From: Sphingosinicella microcystinivorans
GTDB taxonomy: Bacteria; Pseudomonadota; Alphaproteobacteria; Sphingomonadales; Sphingomonadaceae
Length of the DNA: 64,000 nt
Assembly: GCF_027941835.1 (NCBI RefSeq)
Contig: NZ_CP116005.1
Location: 1,751,501 to 1,815,500, forward strand
Reading direction: 5' to 3'
The translations under genes and the position numbers were made by a program. The notes under the pieces were generated by a model that had not been told where the DNA came from, made no database searches, and saw only the letters and a list, made by a program, of their open reading frames with translations. Positions 52,360 through 60,952 of the stretch are shown in pieces (the stretch's first letter is position 1; each line of letters starts with the position of its first letter).

Positions 52360-53250
52360 TTATTCCGCCGCGATTGCCGGCGGCCTTCCGAACATTTGCG
52401 GCAGCCAGTCGAGCAGCTCGTCCACCAGGTTTTTCAGCGTTTCCGCGATCGCGCCGAAGCCGGCGTGCCGTTCCAGCGTGTCGGGATCCATGTAGAGCGT
52501 GCGGTCGATCTCGATCTGGATCGCGAATCGGCTGCGCGCCGGGGCGGCGTGGAAGCGGGTCGTGTACCCGCCCGCATAGGGCGTGTTGCGCGCGACGCGC
52601 AGGCCCGCGCGCCGGAAATGCGCCTCCACCCGGCGCACCACCGATTCGGGGGCGGAGGTGCCGCCCGCGTCCCCGATCACGATCTCGGGCCGCTGCCGCG
52701 CCGGCAGCGAGAGCGGCGGCATCGAGTGGCCGTCGATCAGCAGCGCATAGCCGTGGCAGGCGGCGGCATCGTCGATCAGCGCCGCGAGCCGCCGGTGATA
52801 CGGCGCGTGCACGGCGGCGATTCGCTGCAATGCCGCCGCGCTGCTGATCCGGTTCCTGTAGATGTGCAGCCCCGGCCCCGTCAGCCGCGGCAGCACGCCG
52901 AGCCCGGAGCGGACGCGCTCGGTGGTCTTCACCGGTCCGGCGGCGGCCGGGTCGCTCAGCAGGGTGAGGTCGATCTCCTGCGGGTCGCGGTTGAGATCGA
53001 CATAGGTGCGCGCCCAGCGCGCCGTGATCAGCGGCACGCCCGATTCGGTCGCGGGCGCCAGCAGTTCATCGACATAGGCGTCCTCGGCGCGCCGCAGCCC
53101 GCCGACGTCGAGCGCGGCGGCCGACAGGAACCCGGGTGGCCACGCGCGGCCGCTGTGCGGCGAGGCGAGCACCAGCGGCACGGGCGCGCCGCGCGGGCCC
53201 GAAACGAAGTGCCCGGGCGTCAGCGCGGAGACGGACGGCTCGGCGCTCAA
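52360..53250 (-). CDS. N-formylglutamate amidohydrolase family protein
   Basis: The 296-residue protein belongs to the HutG/N-formylglutamate deformylase family, with zinc-binding LASPHSGRAWP, ARTYVDLNRDPQEID, IDGHSMPP and an IQIEIDRTLYMD end. True HutG works in histidine breakdown; no hut genes are seen here. Paralogues next to cpdR are common in alphaproteobacteria, with an undefined substrate. No ATG or GTG fits near the domain start; the TTG at 53250, with AGGGGA upstream, is the best choice. The longer frame overlaps cpdR. Confidence 0.8.
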   Translation of the reverse strand: MSAEPSVSALTPGHFVSGPRGAPVPLVLASPHSGRAWPPGFLSAAALDVGGLRRAEDAYVDELLAPATESGVPLITARWARTYVDLNRDPQEIDLTLLSDPAAAGPVKTTERVRSGLGVLPRLTGPGLHIYRNRISSAAALQRIAAVHAPYHRRLAALIDDAAACHGYALLIDGHSMPPLSLPARQRPEIVIGDAGGTSAPESVVRRVEAHFRRAGLRVARNTPYAGGYTTRFHAAPARSRFAIQIEIDRTLYMDPDTLERHAGFGAIAETLKNLVDELLDWLPQMFGRPPAIAAE

Positions 53251-53393
53251 CGGCGATGATCCCCTGCGTGCGGCATCGCGCCAGCCTAACCGCGGCGAAA
53301 CGAAAGCAAAAGAGGGCCGGGGCGGGTTTCGGGCTGGCAAGCCCACGACAGGAAATGTTAAGTCCTCCCCCGTAAGAAGCGGCGGACACGACC

Positions 53394-53783
53394 ATGACGA
53401 CACAACCCGAAGGCCGCATCACGGGCCGCATCCTGCTCGCGGAAGACGACGACTCGATGCGTCTTTTCCTGGAACGCGCGATTTCCCGCGCGGGCTACGA
53501 CGTGGTGGCGGTCGATCGCGGCACGGCGGCGCTGCCGCATATCGCGACGGGCGGTTTCGGGCTGCTGCTCACCGACATCGTCATGCCGGAAATGGACGGC
53601 ATCGAGCTCGCCCAGCGCGCCGCGCAACTCGCGCCGTCGATGCGCGTCATGTTCATCACCGGCTTCGCCGCCGTGGCGCTGAGCCGGGGTTCCGGCGCGC
53701 CGAGCGACGCCAAGGTGCTCTCGAAGCCGTTCCACCTGCGCGACCTCGTCGCCGAGATCGACCGCATCTTCGACGGCGAATAA
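53394..53783 (+). CDS. cpdR: CpdR-type single-domain response regulator
   Basis: The 129-residue receiver has the acidic pair in LLAEDDDSMR, the phospho-acceptor Asp61 in LLTDIVMPEMDG, Thr in MFITGFAA and Lys in VLSKPFHLRDLV. That last segment is distinctive for CpdR. In Caulobacter unphosphorylated CpdR brings ClpXP to the pole and drives proteolysis during the cell cycle. It is convergent with the TTG-start gene region and 58 bp before tRNA-Val. Confidence 0.88.
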   Translation: MTTQPEGRITGRILLAEDDDSMRLFLERAISRAGYDVVAVDRGTAALPHIATGGFGLLLTDIVMPEMDGIELAQRAAQLAPSMRVMFITGFAAVALSRGSGAPSDAKVLSKPFHLRDLVAEIDRIFDGE

Positions 53784-53841
53784 ACGGGGCGAATAACCGG
53801 CTTGCGCCGCGCCCGGCGCTCGCCTAGAAGGCACGCCGCGT

Positions 53842-53916
53842 GGGCGCGTAGCTCAGTGGTAGAGCACTGTGTTGACATCGCAGGGGTCGCAAGTTCAATC
53901 CTTGCCGCGCCCACCA
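53842..53916 (+). tRNA. tRNA-Val (GAC anticodon)
   Basis: The acceptor arms GGGCGCG (53842-53848) and CGCGCCC (53906-53912) pair fully, followed by the discriminator A and an encoded CCA. The D-arm AGCTCAGTGGTAGAGC and the T-arm with GTTCAATCC are typical. The anticodon stem CTGTG/CGCAG encloses the loop TTGACAT, giving anticodon GAC (53874-53876), which reads valine. I find no duplicated 3' end nearby. Confidence 0.96.
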
Positions 53917-53974
53917 TTCCTTCCCATCGACAGTCACGCCGGCGCGGCTTTCCCAAGCTGCCCGGGCACGTGCC

Positions 53975-55504
53975 TCAAACGTAGTGCGTCGATTTCCAGC
54001 CGGCCAGCTTGGCGGCGATCGCCGGCACATCGTAGCTATGGTCGACGCCTTGGCGGCGAATGTTCCACGGGTCGATCTCGCGGCTGTTCACCCCGCCGTA
54101 GGCCGAGCAGTTGGCGACATATCCGGCCGCCTTCACCTGTTCGAGCCGCTCCGGCGTGATGTCAGCCCGTTTCCCGAACGGATAGGCGAACATCACCTCG
54201 CCAAGGCCAAGCTCTCGCTCGAGCGTGGCCCGCGACGCCAGCAGCTCCTTCTCGACGAGGCCCGGTTCGCTCTTCGCGAGATTGATATGGTTCACCGTGT
54301 GCGATCCGAACGTCAGCCCCTCGGCCTGCATCTCCCGAATCTGGTCCCAGTTCATATTGGGCAGGCCGCGGCCGAGTTTCCTCAGGTCGTGCTCGAACGG
54401 CGCGTTCTCGTCGACCTTGCCCGTCGAGACGAAGAACGTGGCGGGAATGCCGTGCCTGATCAGGATCGGCGCGGCGTTCTCGTAGTTGTCGAGATAGCCG
54501 TCGGCGAACGTCACGGCGACGATCGGGCCATCGGCGGGTAGCCTGTCCTTCGTGATGTCGTCCAGCGAGACGATGCGGGTGTTCCCGGCAAGGTATCGCA
54601 TGTGCTCGTCGAACTGCTCGACGCCGATCGTGACCGAGTCCCGAAGCGCATCGCTCACCCGATGATACAGCAGGACCAGAACCCGGTTCCTGTCGGTCGG
54701 GCGAAGTGCGCTGTAGGCTCGAAACACGCCGCTCTTGATGATCGCCTTGCCCGATCTCGGGGCCGTCCGGCGCTTCAGCGCCGCTTCCTGCGCAAGGGTC
54801 GGGCGCGTGTAGGTCCTGCCGCCCGGCGTTTGCGGGCGGAACGCCGCCTTCCCCTCCCGCATCAGCGCAACCGCGTCGGCCATGATCCGGACGCCGATCT
54901 CGTCAAGGCGGACCCGCAGGCCCGTGGGCGTGGAGTGCGGCTCCACGGGGATCGACTCCTCGATCAGGACCGGGCCGGTATCGAGCCCGGCCTCGACCTT
55001 GTGAACCGTGATCCCCACCTCGCCTGCGCCGTTCCAGATTTCCCAGAAGGCCGGGGGCATACCGCGATAGTCGGGCAGCTTGCCCTTGTGGATATTCAGC
55101 GTGCCCTGCACCGGCACGTCGAACAAGCCCGGTTTCAGGATCGGCGCGGCGAGCGACAGCCCGAGGTCCGGTGCGAAGGCACGGACCGTCTCGATGGTCG
55201 ACGCGGCGTTGATGTTTGAAACACGTTCGACCCGAACATCGACGCCACCGCCCGCACTGCCGCCCCTGTGCGGCTTCGTCGGCCTCGACAGCCTGAGCAC
55301 TTCCCTGAATTGATAAGGAATCCAGCGCCAGCCATGTTTCCTGACGTTCCGCATCTGGTTGCGGAGCAGTGTCTTTAGTCTGCGCGGGGGCTGGTGGAGA
55401 ACGACGAGAATCTCGATGTCCTTCTGCCGTTTCAGCACGGTCTCGATGGTGCGCTCGACATGCCCGCCCAGCGCGGCCGTGAAAACAACCAACCGATACG
55501 TCAC
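53975..55504 (-). CDS. Formyltransferase-polysaccharide deacetylase fusion protein
   Basis: The 509-residue protein joins two domains. Residues about 1-245 resemble sugar or methionyl-tRNA formyltransferases: LNIHKGKLPDYRGMPPAF carries Asn and His, and EAGLDTGPVL carries the Asp. Residues about 270-490 resemble NodB polysaccharide deacetylases: TFADGYLDN replaces the usual TFDDG, so the catalytic-base Asp is Ala, while GSHTVNH keeps the metal His pair and FAYPFGKR fits motif 4. It may N-formylate an amino sugar; the deacetylase half may be inactive or altered. It faces tRNA-Val and starts a surface-decoration gene group. The 5' third is moderately AT-rich for this genome. Confidence 0.83.
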   Translation of the reverse strand: MTYRLVVFTAALGGHVERTIETVLKRQKDIEILVVLHQPPRRLKTLLRNQMRNVRKHGWRWIPYQFREVLRLSRPTKPHRGGSAGGGVDVRVERVSNINAASTIETVRAFAPDLGLSLAAPILKPGLFDVPVQGTLNIHKGKLPDYRGMPPAFWEIWNGAGEVGITVHKVEAGLDTGPVLIEESIPVEPHSTPTGLRVRLDEIGVRIMADAVALMREGKAAFRPQTPGGRTYTRPTLAQEAALKRRTAPRSGKAIIKSGVFRAYSALRPTDRNRVLVLLYHRVSDALRDSVTIGVEQFDEHMRYLAGNTRIVSLDDITKDRLPADGPIVAVTFADGYLDNYENAAPILIRHGIPATFFVSTGKVDENAPFEHDLRKLGRGLPNMNWDQIREMQAEGLTFGSHTVNHINLAKSEPGLVEKELLASRATLERELGLGEVMFAYPFGKRADITPERLEQVKAAGYVANCSAYGGVNSREIDPWNIRRQGVDHSYDVPAIAAKLAGWKSTHYV

Positions 55505-55629
55505 GCCTGCCCCCTGTGTGTCATGTTGCCTTCCGTGATGTCGACTGGCCGGATTACGATGGATTCACGATGCAAGCGTTAACGCGGAACCCGTGGTGCG
55601 TCGACCCGGCACGGCGTCCCGGGTGCGGG

Positions 55630-56619
55630 TCAGGACAGCGCCGGCAACCCGTTCGGGTTCCGTTCGTAAAGCAGCGCGGCGAGAAACTGCGCGCCGACAC
55701 GGTGCATCGTCCGTCCCCGGTCGGCGGGCAGCCTGCCGCCTTCGCCGGTCGCGCTCCCGGCTTCCGGCAGGTCGGCGAAGACGGCGGCGGTCAGGCCGTT
55801 CGCGGGGTCGGAGAGAAGCCGGCACATGGCTTCGAAGCGCTTCACGATCTGCCGGTTGACGCGCTTGCGGTCGCGGCTCAGCAGCTCGAAGCTGTGGGAG
55901 ACGATCGTGAAGGCCTGCTGGCCTTGCGCGGCGGCGTGGGCGAGGGCCGCGCGGAGTTCCCACGCGGAGAGGGCGCAGAGCTGGGCGTGGCGGAGCCGCC
56001 CCGGCACGTCGTAGATGCAGGCGACGGGAAGCTCGGTCAGCCCGTTCCGGCGGACCGGGTTCACCGTGGAGGCGGGAAGGGCGATCCGGCAGGCGCCGCC
56101 GAGGTAGGCGGGGTTGAAGCTCGAATCGTAGCGGAAGCCGAGCCCGGCGAGAACCTTGAGCGTGGTGTCGTCGGCGCCGTAGTTGCCGGCGCGGAACGCG
56201 GTCGGGCGCGGCGCGCCCGCGGCGATCAGCAGTTCGGTCGCCCGGCCGAGCAGGAAGCTCTGGTCGGCCTCGTCGAACGATCCGATGTTCGGGCCGCGCC
56301 TGCCGTCCAGCGGATCGACCGGCATGTGCTTCAGCCATTCGGTATGGATATGCAGCTGGACCTCGTGCCCGGCCGCGAGGACGGGATCGACGATCCGCTT
56401 GACGATGTCGAGGCCGAACACCTCGGCCGGCATCGGGTCGACGAAGAACACGCCCTTCAGGCCGTGCGCGTCGAGGGCCTGCATCTGGTAGCCGATGCCG
56501 AAGGCGCCGTCCGCGCAGTGGCCGAAGACGGACTGCTGCAGGTTGGTTTCAGGGTCGACGCCGCGCTGGTGGCTGCCGAGCGAGAGCTCGGTATCGACAG
56601 TGTAGAGAACATTGGTCAT
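55630..56619 (-). CDS. Polysaccharide deacetylase-like protein
   Basis: The 329-residue protein has a NodB-like fold of the divergent type. VLYTVDTELSLG holds the first acidic residue, VQLHIHTEWLKH gives metal His residues, FRAGNYGADDTTLKVLAGLGF forms a substrate loop (FRAGNYGAD then DTTLKVL), and FTIVSHSFELL is the last His motif. No signal peptide is seen, so it may act on a cytoplasmic lipid-linked or nucleotide-linked sugar. The ATG at 56619 was chosen over one 13 codons upstream, because the domain begins directly after it and the gap to the divergent gene is short. Confidence 0.77.
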   Translation of the reverse strand: MTNVLYTVDTELSLGSHQRGVDPETNLQQSVFGHCADGAFGIGYQMQALDAHGLKGVFFVDPMPAEVFGLDIVKRIVDPVLAAGHEVQLHIHTEWLKHMPVDPLDGRRGPNIGSFDEADQSFLLGRATELLIAAGAPRPTAFRAGNYGADDTTLKVLAGLGFRYDSSFNPAYLGGACRIALPASTVNPVRRNGLTELPVACIYDVPGRLRHAQLCALSAWELRAALAHAAAQGQQAFTIVSHSFELLSRDRKRVNRQIVKRFEAMCRLLSDPANGLTAAVFADLPEAGSATGEGGRLPADRGRTMHRVGAQFLAALLYERNPNGLPALS

Positions 56620-56683
56620 ACCAACCCCGGCGCGAATCAACTTGAGACGGAGTTTCATTTACTCCGTCGACTGGTGGGGACAA

Positions 56684-57646
56684 ATGCACGACTCGGTGAG
56701 CGTATCCGTTGGTCCTCACCCGTCTGCCTTGGTCCCGTTTCGATTTCAGGTCGGTGAACGGACGCTTCTCACGGTCCGGCGCCATCTCGTCACATACAAA
56801 TATTCGCTCGGCGACATATTGAACGATGCCGGTCCCGCCATCCCGGCCTTGCCGTCCGATGCCGAGGGAGTCATCGTGCGTTCGCTCCCCGCCGCGAGGA
56901 TCGGCGGGCTTCGCGACCTCGCCGAAGGGGCGCTCGTCTATGTGCGGCAGGAATATCCGCGCTACTACATGCGCCTCGATACGTCCTACGAGGCGTATCT
57001 GGCGCAATTCTCCGCGAAGACCCGCTCGACGCTGAAGCGCAAGGTCCGGAAGTTCGAGACGCTGTCGGACGACGGCCGGCTCGACATCCGGGAGTACAGG
57101 ACGGTGCCCGAGCTCGAGCAGTTCCACGGGCTCGCGCGCGAGGTCTCGCGCAAGACGTATCAGGAGCGGCTGCTGGACAGCGGCCTGCCCGATACCGCGA
57201 GCCATCTCGCCGAGATGCGCCGCCTCGCCGCCGCGGACAGCGTCCGCGCGTGGCTGCTGTTTCTGAACGGCCAGCCGGTCAGCTATCTCTACACGCCGAT
57301 CCGCGACGGCAGCGTCGTCTACGACTATCTCGGCTACGATCCGGCGTTCGCGTCCCATTCGCCCGGCACGGTGCTGCAACTGGAAGCGCTGGAGCGGCTG
57401 ATGGCGGAAGGATGCCACCGCCTGTTCGATTTCACCGAGGGCGAGGGCGCCCACAAGAAGCTGTTCGCTACCGGCTCCGTCGATTGCGCGGATGTCGTCG
57501 TGCTGCGCGCGACGCTCGCCAATGCCGGCCTGGTCCGGGCGCACCGGACTTTCCACGCGCTTGTCGAGGCGGCCGGGCGGCAGACCGAGCGTCTCGGCCT
57601 CAAGGCGAAGCTGAAGCGGTGGCTGCGGCACGGCGGCGAGCCCTGA
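56684..57646 (+). CDS. FemAB/BioF2-like GNAT acyltransferase
   Basis: The 320-residue protein matches the GNAT acetyltransferase-6 group, which also includes FemAB and cellulose-synthesis CelD-like proteins. Visible motifs are FSAKTRSTLKRKVRKFE, a QPVSYLYTP beta strand, SPGTVLQLEALERLMAEG as the acyl-CoA-binding loop and HRLFDFTEGEGAHKKLF. Such enzymes add acyl or aminoacyl groups to envelope sugars or peptides. GGGGA lies only three bases before the ATG at 56684. It is divergent from the deacetylase-like gene. Confidence 0.78.
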   Translation: MHDSVSVSVGPHPSALVPFRFQVGERTLLTVRRHLVTYKYSLGDILNDAGPAIPALPSDAEGVIVRSLPAARIGGLRDLAEGALVYVRQEYPRYYMRLDTSYEAYLAQFSAKTRSTLKRKVRKFETLSDDGRLDIREYRTVPELEQFHGLAREVSRKTYQERLLDSGLPDTASHLAEMRRLAAADSVRAWLLFLNGQPVSYLYTPIRDGSVVYDYLGYDPAFASHSPGTVLQLEALERLMAEGCHRLFDFTEGEGAHKKLFATGSVDCADVVVLRATLANAGLVRAHRTFHALVEAAGRQTERLGLKAKLKRWLRHGGEP

Positions 57647-58238
57647 TGCAGAATCCGAACAACGGATAATCCGAGGGCCGCCGCCAGCGAATGACCAGAA
57701 CGTTGAGTATGACGAACATATCCATACGCCCGGCAAGGCGCATCCCGGCTTTCCGCAGGCCGCTTTGGGAGCGCGCATTGTCGGGGCTCGTCTCGGCAAC
57801 GACGCGGGCGAAGTTTTCGGCACGGGCGATAGAGGCGCGTGCAGCGACCGACCGGGGTTGGCATCCCCTGCCTCGATAGGACGGTACGGTGAAGGCGTTG
57901 CCGATCAGGGCCGACGTGCCGGGAAGGCCCAATATGCACGCTGTCTTGTTCTCGAAAAAAACATAGCTGCAATGAACGATTTCACCTTCGTTCAGAATAA
58001 TGAAGGCGGCCACTTTTCCGCGCTTGACGTCTTTCAGGTAATCCTGCGCGTCTCTGTCGATTTTCAATAAGGCGGCGCAGATGTCTCGGTGAGACTCTAT
58101 ATTCTTGTCGTCTATTACAAGGAATTGTTCACCGTCGCGTGGGTTCGGATACGGGAATTGCGAACAGTCTGCTTCGAATATCAAATGTGACTTTGCGCGG
58201 AACAGTTTTGAAACCAGGCGTGACAGGTCGATACTCAA
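57600..58238 (-). CDS. GNAT family acetyltransferase, AT-rich
   Basis: The 212-residue protein has a GNAT core with NAFTVPSYRGRG as the acetyl-CoA loop region and AETSPDNARSQSGLRKAGM as the closing helix. Upstream residues form a beta sheet (AAFIILNEGEIVHCSYVFF). GC falls to about half in 57930-58240, against about two thirds elsewhere, which suggests acquisition by transfer. The best start is a TTG at 58238 with no clear ribosome site, so the N-terminus is uncertain. The 3' end overlaps the convergent gene by 47 bases, with a rather arbitrary Arg/Ala-rich tail. Confidence 0.66.
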   Translation of the reverse strand: MSIDLSRLVSKLFRAKSHLIFEADCSQFPYPNPRDGEQFLVIDDKNIESHRDICAALLKIDRDAQDYLKDVKRGKVAAFIILNEGEIVHCSYVFFENKTACILGLPGTSALIGNAFTVPSYRGRGCQPRSVAARASIARAENFARVVAETSPDNARSQSGLRKAGMRLAGRMDMFVILNVLVIRWRRPSDYPLFGFCIRARRRAAATASASP

Positions 58239-58250
58239 GATCGCGTGTTT

Positions 58251-59360
58251 CTATATTTGACTGTCGGAAGACGGATTCGGAAGGCGCTCCTTGAGCAGGC
58301 GCCTGTAAATTTCGCCCATCCGCGGTTCGCCGATCAGGGTATCCCAGGTCACATTGCCTTCGATCAGGCAAGGGCCGTCGGCGGTCGGCGCGATGTCCCA
58401 GCCCACGGTGCGGAGCGGCTGGAACGCGCGCGCTGCGGCGATGGCGAGCTTCCGTACATCTTCCCACTGGGGAACGGTGAAGCCGATCAATTCGCGACCG
58501 GTGCGGGGATGCCGCTCCATGGTCCGCATCGAAAGCCGGCGGCTGTCGCAACCGATGACGTTTTGAATGGTGCCGCGATCAAGGTCCAGGTTGGCGACCA
58601 GGTTGCCGGTTTGACCGAAATCGAAATTGTCGTGGGCGCCGTCGTTCGCGATCAGGCGCAGTCGTCCCGCCAGAATCTCGATGCTGCCGTCCGTATTGCT
58701 CAGCGTCACGACGCGGATCGTTTGCAGGGCGTCCGTGCCCGAAAGCGCGGAGAGTTCGGGGTGGCCGATGATGCGCTGCTGGAACATCCAGCGCCGATAG
58801 CCGGTCTCCGAAAACAGGCGCAGCAGGGAACCGGCCTCGACGACGCCGCGCGTCGGCGCGTGCCATCCGTCGCCGCGGCGGACCATGTGCGTCACGCCCT
58901 TGCCGTGTACGCCGTTGATCGGCTTGACGATGATGTCGGAGGCGGCGGTCGTTCGCATGAACGACGCGAGCCCGGCCTCGTCGCGCAGCAGCGGCGCAGA
59001 ACCGGCCCCGTCCCCGTTCGCTGCCCCGTCCGCATCGTAGACGGCGTGCAATACCGGAACGGCGAGCTTCGCGGCCTGACAATGGGCAGCGAAAACGAGC
59101 TTGTCCTCGGTCAGCGCGAAGGCGCGCCTGTCATTCAGTTGAAGCTGTACGTTGAGGAGTTCTTCCTTGCTGACGACGGCCTGAAAATCCGGGTCGCCGA
59201 GCCCGGGATCGAGCAGGTTCAGGAAGTGAATCTCGCTGGGTGAAAACAGGCGCCGCCGGTACAGGTGAAGGTATCGTCCGAAGGCGGAAACAGGCTCCAT
59301 GCGGTAATACGCCACCGCACCTGCAAAGCGTCGTGCCTCATTGATCCATTTGCTCGGCAT
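58251..59360 (-). CDS. Sugar-transfer-associated ATP-grasp domain protein
   Basis: The 369-residue protein resembles the ATP-grasp family found in sugar-transfer and polysaccharide loci. Motifs include DIIVKPINGVHGKGVTHM (ATP-grasp phosphate loop), MFQQRIIGHPELSAL, TIRVVTLSNTDGSIEI, and GPCLIEGNVTWD carrying the metal-binding acidic and Asn residues. It probably forms an amide or ester on an envelope glycan; the substrate is not known. The ATG at 59360 overlaps the end of the phosphatase gene by 23 bases. Confidence 0.82.
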   Translation of the reverse strand: MPSKWINEARRFAGAVAYYRMEPVSAFGRYLHLYRRRLFSPSEIHFLNLLDPGLGDPDFQAVVSKEELLNVQLQLNDRRAFALTEDKLVFAAHCQAAKLAVPVLHAVYDADGAANGDGAGSAPLLRDEAGLASFMRTTAASDIIVKPINGVHGKGVTHMVRRGDGWHAPTRGVVEAGSLLRLFSETGYRRWMFQQRIIGHPELSALSGTDALQTIRVVTLSNTDGSIEILAGRLRLIANDGAHDNFDFGQTGNLVANLDLDRGTIQNVIGCDSRRLSMRTMERHPRTGRELIGFTVPQWEDVRKLAIAAARAFQPLRTVGWDIAPTADGPCLIEGNVTWDTLIGEPRMGEIYRRLLKERLPNPSSDSQI

Positions 59361-60879
59361 GGCCCTGCGCGGCTTGGTGATTGGACGTGGGCGGTGTGTA
59401 GTCCGATCGCTCGGCATCTGGCAAACGGTTTGCGCCCGCAGCGGATTGCTGCGTCTTCAGCAGGAACGCGCCGAGGTCGGGCTGCGTGAGGTAGCGGCCG
59501 TAGCCGAATTTCCGGCCCTGCCTGTCCGTGTAGGCGTCGATCCGGTCGGCTTCGGCGATCAGCGCCTCCGCGCCCTTGCCGCGCGCGAAGAACGGCACGA
59601 GGTGGTTGGAGTGCGAGCTCCACGCCCATGAATAGCCGGGCAGCTTGCCCGCGCCGTTGTTGGTGACGCGCTGGAACGGCTCGTCGAGCTTGGGGCCGTA
59701 GAGCAGGTGGTCGTGATCGGCGGTGACGACGAGCAGCGTGTCGTCCCAGCTCGCGGCGCTCTCCGGGCTGTCGACCCACGCGACGACGGCGCGCACGGCC
59801 GCGTCGAACGCCATGTATTCCTCGATCATGCGCGGAAAGTCGTTGGCGTGCATCGCCCAGTCGACCGCGCCGCCCTCGATCATCATGAAGAAGCCGTCGG
59901 GGTCCGTGCCCACGTGCTTCAGCGCCGCGATCGCCATCTCGTCGAGCGTCACCATGCCGGGCGTGAGCGGCACCGCGCCGGGGTCCGCCGTGCCGCGCGC
60001 GACGTTCTGCGGATAGCTCCGCATCGCCTGCAATGTCGGGTTCACCGCCGCGATCATCGCCAGCGGCTTTGCCGAGGTCGTCTTGCCCTCGGCGAGATCG
60101 CGGATGTCGCCCGCCGTCTCGACGAGGTTCCAGCGCGAATCCGGACCCTTCAGCTCGGCCCACAGCGCGGGGGGCATCCACTTGAAGCGGATCTCGGCGT
60201 GCTCGTCGGTGATCGGCCTGCCGTCCTGGTCGTAGTCCGGGTTGCCGCCGCCGCCGATCACGTCGAGCGAGCCGGAGAACAGGTCGCGCGCGAGGCCGTG
60301 ATAGTCGTCCCGGTCCGGGTTGTGCGCGCCGCCGCCCGCCGCGGGCGTCGCGTGGTTGAACGGCACGCTCGAGATGCTGCCGGTCATCCTGCCCGCCGCC
60401 TTCGCGGCCTCGGCGACGGACTGCACGGGCGTCTCCGCGCCGTCCACGTCGATGGCGCCGTCGAAGGTGCGCACGCCGGTCATCATCGCCGACATGGTGT
60501 TGGCGCTGTCGGGCGCGACGCGGCGGTGCCACTGGTAGCCCGCGAACAGCGCGGGGTAGGGGCTGCCCGCCTTCGCCATGCCCTTCACCGGCCGCGTGTC
60601 CCACGCCTTCGCGGGGTCGTAGACGGCGTCCGGGTCCTGCGCGTAGGGGTCGCCGCCCTCCGGCACCTTGCGCTCCAGCCGCAGCCCGTAGGTCGCCATC
60701 GAGGCGCGCAGCCACGGCCCGGCGTCCATCGTCAGCGGCCGCCCGGTCCAGAAGCGCGTGGCGGCGAGCGTGTTGTGTCCGGCGCCGTCGGCGATCATCA
60801 CGATCACGTTCTTCGGCATGTCCGCGGCGATGGCGGGCGTGGCGGCGGCAAGCAGCAAGGCGGTGACGAAGACGCGCAT
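59338..60879 (-). CDS. Alkaline phosphatase, PhoA family
   Basis: The 513-residue protein has a signal peptide (MRVFVTALLLAAATPAIA) and the PhoA fold: IVMIADGAG metal site, the nucleophile Ser in APDSANTMSAMMTG, MIEGGAVDWAMHAN with acidic and His ligands, TADHDH, and a later SSHSNHLVP. It removes phosphate from periplasmic monoesters. It follows a TonB-dependent receptor gene on the same strand by 73 bp. A lone CTGTCAT on the minus strand at 60922-60928 could be part of a PHO box. Confidence 0.93.
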   Translation of the reverse strand: MRVFVTALLLAAATPAIAADMPKNVIVMIADGAGHNTLAATRFWTGRPLTMDAGPWLRASMATYGLRLERKVPEGGDPYAQDPDAVYDPAKAWDTRPVKGMAKAGSPYPALFAGYQWHRRVAPDSANTMSAMMTGVRTFDGAIDVDGAETPVQSVAEAAKAAGRMTGSISSVPFNHATPAAGGGAHNPDRDDYHGLARDLFSGSLDVIGGGGNPDYDQDGRPITDEHAEIRFKWMPPALWAELKGPDSRWNLVETAGDIRDLAEGKTTSAKPLAMIAAVNPTLQAMRSYPQNVARGTADPGAVPLTPGMVTLDEMAIAALKHVGTDPDGFFMMIEGGAVDWAMHANDFPRMIEEYMAFDAAVRAVVAWVDSPESAASWDDTLLVVTADHDHLLYGPKLDEPFQRVTNNGAGKLPGYSWAWSSHSNHLVPFFARGKGAEALIAEADRIDAYTDRQGRKFGYGRYLTQPDLGAFLLKTQQSAAGANRLPDAERSDYTPPTSNHQAAQGHAEQMDQ

Positions 60880-60952
60880 GATTTCCCCTCAGGATGTCGC
60901 GGGGACCATTGTCCCGCATATATGACAGGGGGAAGTCAAGCGGCGCGATTCG

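Noticed and set aside
53893-53916. tRNA-Val 3' end as a phage or island attachment site
   Set aside because: I saw no second copy of the tRNA 3' end and no integrase in the window.
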